Shown here one piece after another: positions 1-6,385 of a stretch of DNA of 6,385 bases. The notes under the pieces are model-generated. The model saw only the letters and a list, made by a program, of their open reading frames with translations. It searched no databases and was not told the origin of the DNA. Source of the DNA: Pseudomonadota bacterium. Lineage in GTDB: Bacteria; Pseudomonadota; Alphaproteobacteria; Sphingomonadales; Sphingomonadaceae. The translations under genes and the position numbers were made by a program. The stretch is from NCBI GenBank assembly GCA_023426225.1, contig JAFABD010000017.1:1-6385 (forward strand), given 5' to 3'. Within the stretch, counting starts at the first letter, position 1. Each line of letters begins with the position of its first letter.

Positions 1-927
1 GCGGTGAAGGCCAACGGCTATGGCCTGGGCGCACACGGCGTCGTCGAGCGGCTGGCGGCGGCGGGGTGCCGCGACTTCTTCGTGGCGAGCTGGGCCGAGG
101 CGCGCGCGATCGCCGACCTGGGCGTCGCGGTTTCGGTGCTGCACGGCGCCCGGGCCGAGGACATGGCCGACCGCCCCGCCAATGTGCGCCCCGTGCTGGC
201 GAGCGCGGCGCAGGTGCAGCGCTGGCGCGCGGCGGGCGGCGGCGCGTGCGACGTGATGGTCGATACCGGCATGAACCGGCTGGGCATCGCGCCGCAGGAC
301 GTCGCCGACGGTCTGCTCGACGGGCTCGAGGTCGAGACGCTGCTGAGCCACCTGGTTTCGGCGGAGGAGGATGTGGCGCTCAACGCCCGCCAGCGCGCGC
401 GTTTCGCCCCCTTGCGCGAACGGAGCGGCGCACGGCGGCTGAGCCTGGCCAATTCCTCGGGAATCGCGCTGGGGCCCGATTATCATTTCGACGTCACCCG
501 GCCGGGGATCGCCCTCTATGGCGGGCGCCAGCGGCCCGAGCATGACGCGATCCGCCAGGTGGCAACGCCCGAGGCGCAGATCCTGCAGCGGCGGCGCGTG
601 CCCGCGGGCGAGACGATCGGTTATAACGCGACCTTCACCGCGCCCGCCGACATGGAAGTGGCGATCGTCAACATGGGCTATGCCGACGGCTATCTGCGCT
701 GTTTCTCGAACCGGGGACGCGCGCGGGCGGGCGGCACGGTGTTGCCGGTGCTCGGCCGCATCTCGATGGACCTGACCGCGATCGGCGTCGATGCCGCACC
801 CGAACTGGCCGAGGGCGACTGGGTGGCATTCGATTACGACCTGCCCGAGACCGCGGCGCTGAGCGGGCTGTCGCAATATGAGCTGCTGACCGGGCTGGGC
901 GCGCGGTTCGCGCGGGTTTGGGGGTAG
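1..927 (+). CDS. alr: Alanine racemase, 3' part (5' end outside window)
   Basis: PLP-dependent enzyme interconverting L- and D-alanine in the cytoplasm, supplying D-Ala for peptidoglycan. The reading frame is open from base 1 and ends at TAG 925-927, giving 308 visible codons. The fragment starts inside the PLP-binding motif AVKANGYGLG, whose lysine (codon 7-9) forms the Schiff base. In known racemases this lysine lies near residue 35-40, so roughly that many residues are missing. Other family motifs follow in order: DTGMNRLG (about visible residues 88-95), LANSSG (about 149-154), RPGIALYG (about 166-173), ETIGYNATFTA with the second catalytic base Tyr at visible residue 208 (622-624), and GRISMDLTAIGV (about 252-263), the substrate-side loop. 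The GTG at position 4 is internal and not a true start. The gene converges on the receptor gene. No U-tract terminator for this strand is seen after it, although it may share the hairpin at 973-996. No truncation or damage is visible at the 3' end. Confidence 0.96.
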   Translation, partial: AVKANGYGLGAHGVVERLAAAGCRDFFVASWAEARAIADLGVAVSVLHGARAEDMADRPANVRPVLASAAQVQRWRAAGGGACDVMVDTGMNRLGIAPQDVADGLLDGLEVETLLSHLVSAEEDVALNARQRARFAPLRERSGARRLSLANSSGIALGPDYHFDVTRPGIALYGGRQRPEHDAIRQVATPEAQILQRRRVPAGETIGYNATFTAPADMEVAIVNMGYADGYLRCFSNRGRARAGGTVLPVLGRISMDLTAIGVDAAPELAEGDWVAFDYDLPETAALSGLSQYELLTGLGARFARVWG

Positions 928-965
928 AGGGCGGCGGCCCAAGTCCGACGGCCCGTTCACCGAGG

Positions 966-996
966 AAAAAAAGGGGCCGGTGTTGCCACCGGCCCC
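966..996 (-). terminator. Intrinsic terminator of the TonB-dependent receptor gene
   Basis: Perfect 10-bp inverted repeat, GGGGCCGGTG (973-982) and CACCGGCCCC (987-996), with a 4-base loop. Seven A residues at 966-972 follow, which read as a run of seven T on the minus strand immediately after the stem. It lies 22 bases beyond the receptor stop codon. On the plus strand the stem is followed by TCCAGAAG, which is not T-rich, so the terminator is directional for the minus strand. The hairpin could still form at the end of the convergent alr transcript. Confidence 0.93.
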
Positions 997-1018
997 TCCA
1001 GAAGCGACAAGTTCTTGA

Positions 1019-4000
1019 TTAGAGCTTGATACGGGTCGACACGAACAGCGTACGACCGCTGTAATCGTAGCCGCTGTAAAGCGGCGCGTTGCCAACACGA
1101 TTATATGCGCCCGACGAGATGAAAGGCGGCTTGGTGTTGAACAGGTTACGGACACCAACGGTCATCGCGAAGCTCTTGTTGGTGAACTCCACCGACGCGC
1201 TGTGCAGGAAGTAATTCGGGGCTTCGAAGACATAAGTCTTACGCGTAGCATCGGAAACGCCGATGTAATCCGCGGGGCTGTATACCTTGTTCACCCATTC
1301 AACGCCGTAGAAGAAATTGAAATTCTCAATCTTATAGGTGGCGTTGAAGTTTCCGGTCCAGTCCGGATTGCTGACGGTGCCGATATTGTCGAAGATCTCG
1401 TCCGTCGGCAGGGTTTGTGTATAGCGGTTGTTATACTTGGTGACCGCAGCGTTCAGGCGGAAGTCGCCCGAGAACAACGGCACGGCGTAGCGGACGTTGA
1501 AGTCCCAGCCCGAGACCTTGGTCGTCGAGATGTTGACATAGCCCGTCGTGACGGTGAGCGCGTAAGGCGCCGAGGAGCCGCGCTTGATCAGGTTGCAGAG
1601 GCTGAAGTTCGGGAAGTCCGGACGATCATAGCACTGCGACAGGATCGTCGAGTAGCTGAGCTGCGACACGCCATTTTCAACCTTGAGGTTGAAATAGTCG
1701 GCCGAGACCTGGAGCGTCCCGAGGCTGCCGAAGCTCGGCTTCACCACGACGCCGGCAGTCCAGTTCTTCGAGGTTTCCGCCTTCAGGCCGGACGAAGCGC
1801 CGCCCACCTGATTGACCTGAATGCTGGTCGTCGACTGGAAATCACTGGGAATGCCCAGCGCAGCGCAGTTCTTGGCACGCGCCGAGTCGGCTTCGAGCGA
1901 TCCCCAGTTGTTGCAAGGATCGTTCTGGCCCGACTGGAAGCCGCTCGTAGCGCCGAGATACTGTTCATACAGCGACGGTGCGCGGAACGATTTGCCATAG
2001 CTGCCACGGAACGCGAGGAATTCCGTCGGTTCCCACATGCCGCCGAACTTGTACGTCCACTGGCTGCCATACGAACGATAGTCAGTGAAGCGGCCCGAGG
2101 CGTTGATGGTGAGATTCCGCGCGAACGGCACATTCTTGAGGATCGGCAGTTCGACTTCGGCAAAAGCCTCATTCACGGCATCACTGCCGCGGGTGACCGA
2201 CGACGAGGTGAACCCGTAGAGGTTGTTGTTCACGCTCTCGGTCGAAGGCGTGTCGTCGATGCTAAACACGCGGCGCTCAACGCCGACGGCGAGCTGCACA
2301 TCGCCGCCCCAGAGGGCGAACAGCGGACCGTCGAAGCTGACGTTGCTGATCGTCTCGCGGTACTTGGTCTTGCCGGTGACGGGAGTGGTGATCCAGTTCT
2401 TCCAGTTCGACGGAACGTTGCCGGCGATGACGGCAGCCGAGAGAGCCGGCGCAGCGATGCAGTTGCCGAGCGTGTTGCGGCACGAGAAGCTGCCATTCGC
2501 ATTCTGAACGACATCGAGCGACTGGGCGATGCGCGACGTGAGGATCAGGTCATCGGAATACTCGCCATCGGACCAGCTCTTCGTGATCGACGCGTCATAG
2601 CGCCAGTCGCCGAACAGCTTGCCACGAGCGCCGATCGTCGCGCGCGTATAGTCGAGCTGCTGACGGCTCCCGTAGGTGCCATAATCGGCGAACACGCGTG
2701 CGGCGATCGGCGTGGTGCCGGTGATACCGCCTGCCTGTGCCGGCAGGAATACGTCGTTGCGCAGATTGGTGGGGAGCAGCGCCGATCCCTGCGCATAGTC
2801 GATCGTCAGCTGACGATTGCTCTTCTGCGAGGACTTGCGACGGTTGAACAGCGCCTCGGCATAGATTTCGGTGTCCGCACCGATGCCGGGAGTGAAGCTG
2901 CCGCTCACATAGCCGGTGAGGTTTTCGCCCGGCGAAATGATCTGCCGATCGAGGAGCGACTGCGGGAAGGTGTCGCGATACGACAGGCTCAGGCTGCCGC
3001 CGCCGACGCACTCATAGCCGGGGAGGGCGCCCGTCGTGACCGCCGGATTCGGGCGGAAGCGGTTGCACACACCAGTATAGTTGGCCGGGACGCCCGGGCC
3101 GAGCACAACGGTATTCCCGGCAAAGTTCTTCGTGCCGAGTGTGTTTACCGTCACACCACTCTGGCCGGTCGCCCCGGTCGGATAGCATTTGGGCTTGCCG
3201 GTGAACGGATCGAGCTGGCTGGCCGACCCCGGACCATCGGGCTGACCGCCGGCCAGCTTGCGATAATCGGTCTGGCAGGTCGCCCAGTCGCGCTGACCAT
3301 AGGTGATCTCGTCACGCTTGTAATAGTCGACCGAGCCGATGAGGTGGAAATTGTCGCCGTTTGCGCCGAAGGCCGCCGATACGCGCTTCTCATACCCGCC
3401 GCCCAGCTGCGGCACGTTCATCTGACCTTCGATCAGAATTCCCTTGAGATCATGACGCGTGATGATGTTGACGACGCCTGCGACCGCGTCCGAACCATAG
3501 ATCGACGATGCGCCGGTGTTCAGCACTTCCACGCGATCAACGAGAACGTTGGGGAGCGTGTTAAGGTCGGGCGCGCCGACCTGGCCACGCGTGCCCGACG
3601 GCGACATGCGACGTCCGTTGAGCAGGATCAGCGATCGCGTAGTGCCAAGGCCGCGCAGCGACAGCGTGTTCGCGCCGGCACCGCCCGCAGTGACATAGCC
3701 ACCATATGCGTTGTTGATCTGCGATGCGCCGCCCGTGACCGCCGTGCTCTGAAGAATGCTCGAGGTCGACGCGAAGCCGGCCTGGGTGCTTTCGTCGCGG
3801 CTGATCACCTGGATCGAATCGGCGAGGTTGAACTGCGTGCGGCGAATGCGCGAGCCAACGACGGTGATTTCGCCTTCGCCTTCCTTGGCCTTCGGCTCTT
3901 CCTTTACCTGTTCGTTGGACTGATTGTCCTGAACGACCGGAACCGCCTTGATCTCGTCTGCTGCATGCGCCTTTGCCGGCATCAGCAGGATGGAACCGCA

Positions 4001-4036
4001 AATCGCGGTTGAGGCCATCAACCCTCTGATTTTCAT
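1019..4036 (-). CDS. TonB-dependent outer-membrane receptor, substrate unknown
   Basis: Ligand-gated outer-membrane channel energised through TonB-ExbB-ExbD; 1005 residues from the chosen ATG at 4034-4036. This start follows an AAGGGG ribosome binding site with 6-base spacing. It begins a clear signal peptide (MKIRGLMAS, hydrophobic core, predicted cut after AKAHA at residue 25). An in-frame ATG at 4151-4153 would bury the signal peptide behind 39 residues and is not favoured. The mature protein has a charged Glu/Lys/Gln linker (about 37-55), a TonB-box-like EITVVGSR (about 56-63) and a plug domain (about 66-195) with LSLRGLGTTRSLILLNGRRM and the plug-end motif YGSDAVAGVVNIIT. The beta-barrel fills the rest, with GKSFRAPSLYEQ (681-692) and GVRNLFNTKPP (961-971), and ends in an amphipathic strand TLFVSTRIKL. 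It has ten cysteines after the signal peptide, in five close pairs. GC content (about 60% in sampled lines) is lower than in its neighbours (about 70%). A terminator lies on each side, so it is probably a single-gene unit. The substrate (siderophore, sugar, vitamin or other) cannot be inferred. Confidence 0.95.
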   Translation of the reverse strand: MKIRGLMASTAICGSILLMPAKAHAADEIKAVPVVQDNQSNEQVKEEPKAKEGEGEITVVGSRIRRTQFNLADSIQVISRDESTQAGFASTSSILQSTAVTGGASQINNAYGGYVTAGGAGANTLSLRGLGTTRSLILLNGRRMSPSGTRGQVGAPDLNTLPNVLVDRVEVLNTGASSIYGSDAVAGVVNIITRHDLKGILIEGQMNVPQLGGGYEKRVSAAFGANGDNFHLIGSVDYYKRDEITYGQRDWATCQTDYRKLAGGQPDGPGSASQLDPFTGKPKCYPTGATGQSGVTVNTLGTKNFAGNTVVLGPGVPANYTGVCNRFRPNPAVTTGALPGYECVGGGSLSLSYRDTFPQSLLDRQIISPGENLTGYVSGSFTPGIGADTEIYAEALFNRRKSSQKSNRQLTIDYAQGSALLPTNLRNDVFLPAQAGGITGTTPIAARVFADYGTYGSRQQLDYTRATIGARGKLFGDWRYDASITKSWSDGEYSDDLILTSRIAQSLDVVQNANGSFSCRNTLGNCIAAPALSAAVIAGNVPSNWKNWITTPVTGKTKYRETISNVSFDGPLFALWGGDVQLAVGVERRVFSIDDTPSTESVNNNLYGFTSSSVTRGSDAVNEAFAEVELPILKNVPFARNLTINASGRFTDYRSYGSQWTYKFGGMWEPTEFLAFRGSYGKSFRAPSLYEQYLGATSGFQSGQNDPCNNWGSLEADSARAKNCAALGIPSDFQSTTSIQVNQVGGASSGLKAETSKNWTAGVVVKPSFGSLGTLQVSADYFNLKVENGVSQLSYSTILSQCYDRPDFPNFSLCNLIKRGSSAPYALTVTTGYVNISTTKVSGWDFNVRYAVPLFSGDFRLNAAVTKYNNRYTQTLPTDEIFDNIGTVSNPDWTGNFNATYKIENFNFFYGVEWVNKVYSPADYIGVSDATRKTYVFEAPNYFLHSASVEFTNKSFAMTVGVRNLFNTKPPFISSGAYNRVGNAPLYSGYDYSGRTLFVSTRIKL

Positions 4037-4042
4037 GTTTTG

Positions 4043-4048
4043 CCCCTT
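4043..4048 (-). promoter_or_regulatory. Ribosome binding site that fixes the receptor start
   Basis: The minus strand reads AAGGGG followed by six bases (CAAAAC) and the ATG at 4034-4036. The good Shine-Dalgarno match and the signal peptide directly behind this ATG together select it over the upstream in-frame ATG at 4153. Confidence 0.75.
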
Positions 4049-4049
4049 A

Positions 4050-4064
4050 CAGGCGGAATGCCTG
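4050..4064 (-). repeat. Small hairpin next to the receptor ribosome binding site
   Basis: On the minus strand CAGGC (4064-4060) and GCCTG (4054-4050) form a perfect 5-bp inverted repeat around a 5-base loop. It ends one base before the AAGGGG ribosome binding site. In a leader transcript it could affect access of the ribosome, but a 5-bp stem of this kind also arises by chance, and no function is shown. Confidence 0.35.
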
Positions 4065-4101
4065 ATGTAACATCTGGGACAAAATCGTCGCGCCAATGCA
4101 A

Positions 4102-4130
4102 CATTAATGCGGAGTGAATGCGAAATCCAA
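4102..4130 (-). promoter_or_regulatory. Candidate promoter of the receptor gene (weak match)
   Basis: The minus strand carries TTGGAT (4130-4125), a 17-base spacer, then TTAATG (4107-4102). These are imperfect matches to the sigma-70-type TTGACA and TATAAT boxes at the usual spacing. The position is 65 bases or more upstream of the ATG, in AT-richer DNA between the upstream terminator and the gene. Another reading uses TTGCAT (4100-4095) as the -35 box, without a convincing -10. No Fur-box-like sequence was recognised. This is inference from spacing and weak similarity only. Confidence 0.25.
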
Positions 4131-4134
4131 AAGA

Positions 4135-4158
4135 ACCTGTTGCAGCTTTGCAACAGGT
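4135..4158. repeat. Perfect 24-base interrupted palindrome upstream of the receptor gene
   Basis: ACCTGTTGCA (4135-4144) and TGCAACAGGT (4149-4158) are exact reverse complements separated by four bases. The repeat lies 99 bases upstream of the receptor ATG and just upstream of the candidate -35 box. A further copy of the 7-base core TGTTGCA occurs on the minus strand at 4103-4097. The symmetry would suit an operator for a dimeric regulator. Alternatively, in RNA it would form a 10-bp hairpin followed on the minus strand by TCTTTT, so it could be a leader attenuator or a second, weaker terminator behind phaA. The symmetry is observed; the role is not determined. Confidence 0.6.
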
Positions 4159-4226
4159 CCTGAAAGGATCATTCAAAATCGGCGGAAATCCCGACGTTTC
4201 CTGTCTTTTTGCACCTGCGAACAATC

Positions 4227-4266
4227 GAGAAAATGACGGCGCGGCGTCCTGCTCGCGCCGTCATTT
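4227..4266 (-). terminator. Intrinsic terminator of the phaC-phaA unit
   Basis: Perfect 13-bp inverted repeat, AAATGACGGCGCG (4231-4243) and CGCGCCGTCATTT (4254-4266), with a 10-base loop. On the minus strand the stem runs into TTTTCTC (the T run overlaps the base of the stem). It begins 10 bases after the thiolase stop codon, the expected place for a factor-independent terminator. It should largely separate phaA transcription from the receptor gene, although the imperfect T tract leaves room for read-through. Confidence 0.8.
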
Positions 4267-4276
4267 CCGAAGCGTG

Positions 4277-5449
<1,173 letters not shown>

Positions 5450-5458
5450 GCGGTAAAT

Positions 5459-5463
5459 CTCCT
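5459..5463 (-). promoter_or_regulatory. phaA: Ribosome binding site of the thiolase gene
   Basis: The minus strand reads AGGAG, nine bases before the ATG at 5447-5449. It lies inside the 29-base gap after the upstream stop codon. That gap is too short for a convincing separate promoter or terminator, which supports co-transcription with the phaC-like gene. Confidence 0.7.
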
Positions 5464-5478
5464 GCGATCGTCCGTCCT

Positions 5479-6385
5479 TCAGAAACGGTCGGCGCGCGTT
5501 CTACTCCGCGCGACCTGCCTTAGCCAGTCCGCAAGCGGCGCCCACAGCGCGTCGCGCGCATGGCTGCCGACGATCATCCCGACATGCCCGATCGCGAGCT
5601 GCCGCGTGTCGGGGCAAGCCGCCGTCGTCGCGGCGGGCACGATGCGATCGGCAGTCGAGGCGAAGGCGATGCGCGGTACGGCGATCGTCGCCGGGTCGAT
5701 CACGGTCTCGCCGATCCGCCAGCGTCCGCGGCCGGGCAGGTCGGCGGCGTAGAAATCGTCGAATAGCTGGCGCCCGGCAGCATAGGTGAGCGGGGCGCCG
5801 GCGTTGGCCCAGTCCTCGAGCACGACGAAGCTGCGCGCGGCGGCGCTGCGCGGCGGCAGGCGGCCGAAGCGCTCGAACTTGGCGACGGTACGGCCCGGGT
5901 CGATCTGCCAGAAGCCCGACTGGAGTACCTCCATCGGCACCAGGCCCAGCGCCTCGCACACCGGCTGGGCCTGATCCCACATCGTGCTGATCGGCGCGGC
6001 CGCGTCGCCATAGGCGGAAAAGTGCCAGGGCGCGGCGATCGTCGCCAGCCCCGCGACCGGATGCAGCGCCGCCGCGGCGGTCGCGATCGTGCCGCCGAGG
6101 CAATAACCGACCAGGATCGGCGGTCGCGGCAGGCTGCGCAGCAACGGCAGCAGCAGGTCGGTGACGTGCGCGTCGATGTCCTGCCCGCGCGCGGCGACAT
6201 CGGGGCAGCCCCAGTCGACGAGCAGCGGCCGCACCCCCTGGCGTGCGAGCCAGCGCAGCAGCGACCGCCCGCGCGCCAGATCGAGCACCTGCGGCGGGTT
6301 GATGAGCGAGGGGACGAACACCACCGGCCGGCCCCGCCCGCCATAGTCGCGTAAGCGGGCGCGTCCCGCGGCGGCGACGGCGGGA
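5479..6385 (-). CDS. phaC: Compact poly(3-hydroxyalkanoate) synthase-like protein, 5' end outside window
   Basis: Alpha/beta-hydrolase-fold protein of the PhaC family, which polymerises (R)-3-hydroxyacyl-CoA onto storage granules. About 301 codons are visible. The frame is open to the right edge, reading ...LRDYGGRGRPVVFVPSLINPP, so the GTG at 6322-6324 is internal. Counting that GTG as residue 1, visible motifs are VPSLINPPQVLDL (4-16), VDWGCPD (36-42), the nucleophile elbow GYCLGGT (73-79) with Cys75 in place of the lipase serine, Asp226 in TADRIVP and His247 in GHVGM. This Cys-Asp-His triad is the PHA synthase signature. Only about 270 residues follow the LIN motif, which resembles the roughly 355-residue class III PhaC proteins rather than the longer class I enzymes. 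The gene ends at TGA 5479-5481, 29 bases before phaA. No PhaE or PhaR partner is visible. A related hydrolase or depolymerase is possible, but the cysteine nucleophile and thiolase neighbour favour a synthase. Confidence 0.85.
   Translation of the reverse strand, partial: PAVAAAGRARLRDYGGRGRPVVFVPSLINPPQVLDLARGRSLLRWLARQGVRPLLVDWGCPDVAARGQDIDAHVTDLLLPLLRSLPRPPILVGYCLGGTIATAAAALHPVAGLATIAAPWHFSAYGDAAAPISTMWDQAQPVCEALGLVPMEVLQSGFWQIDPGRTVAKFERFGRLPPRSAAARSFVVLEDWANAGAPLTYAAGRQLFDDFYAADLPGRGRWRIGETVIDPATIAVPRIAFASTADRIVPAATTAACPDTRQLAIGHVGMIVGSHARDALWAPLADWLRQVARSRTRADRF

Noticed and set aside
1202..4012. 936-codon open frame on the plus strand opposite the receptor gene
   Set aside because: It is in exact codon register with the receptor, so its stops would need TTA, CTA or TCA codons in the receptor, which are rare in high-GC genes. 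The translation is an Arg/Ala/Asp/Val/Ile-rich string with no recognisable domain, whereas the minus-strand product has all the receptor motifs.
4037..4153. N-terminal extension of the receptor from the ATG at 4151-4153
   Set aside because: It would put 39 arginine- and cysteine-containing residues before a well-formed signal peptide. The ATG at 4034-4036 has the better ribosome binding site, and the extension is translated from the palindrome-bearing leader.
4033..4224. 63-codon minus-strand frame whose TGA overlaps the receptor ATG (ATGA)
   Set aside because: It would start at TTG without a ribosome binding site, and the product has no recognisable features. The ATGA overlap suggested a coupled leader peptide but nothing else supports it.
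6322..6324. GTG as the start of the phaC-like gene
   Set aside because: The frame stays open upstream to the window edge and the preceding residues (GGRGRP before VVFVPSLIN) match the normal run-in to this conserved motif, so the true start is outside the window.
5501..6344. Other long frames on both strands within the phaC-like region
   Set aside because: They are Arg/Ala/Pro/Ser-rich translations typical of alternate frames in GC-rich coding DNA and lack any family motif.

Overview
The window looks like ordinary chromosome from a high-GC alphaproteobacterium, most likely a sphingomonad (Sphingomonadaceae). This is inferred from the GC-rich, strongly biased codon use, the roughly 1000-residue TonB-dependent receptor with a sphingomonad-style signal peptide, and a compact PHA-synthase-like gene beside a thiolase. 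No 16S rRNA or other taxonomic marker is present, so the genus is not settled.

Layout from left to right: the 3' part of an alanine racemase gene (alr, + strand, beginning before the window) ends at 927. A 91-base convergent gap follows, holding a strong intrinsic terminator (966-996) that reads for the minus strand. All remaining genes are on the minus strand. A TonB-dependent outer-membrane receptor occupies 1019-4036. A 240-base intergenic region (4037-4276) carries the receptor's ribosome binding site, two hairpin-forming repeats (one a perfect 24-base interrupted palindrome) and the terminator of the next gene. An acetyl-CoA C-acetyltransferase (phaA-like) occupies 4277-5449. A poly(3-hydroxyalkanoate) synthase-like alpha/beta hydrolase (phaC-like) begins beyond the right edge and ends at 5479.

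Functionally, phaC and phaA are 29 bases apart in the order C then A and probably form one transcript. The thiolase condenses two acetyl-CoA to acetoacetyl-CoA, and the synthase would polymerise hydroxyacyl-CoA. The linking reductase (PhaB) is not in the window. The receptor is separated from them by a terminator and probably has its own promoter; its substrate cannot be read from the sequence. The alanine racemase supplies D-alanine for peptidoglycan and has no evident tie to the others.

I found no mobile element, CRISPR array, RNA gene or obviously novel system. The items most worth a second look are the 24-base palindrome with an extra half-site in the receptor leader, the five closely spaced cysteine pairs of the receptor, and the compact PhaC-type synthase coupled to PhaA.
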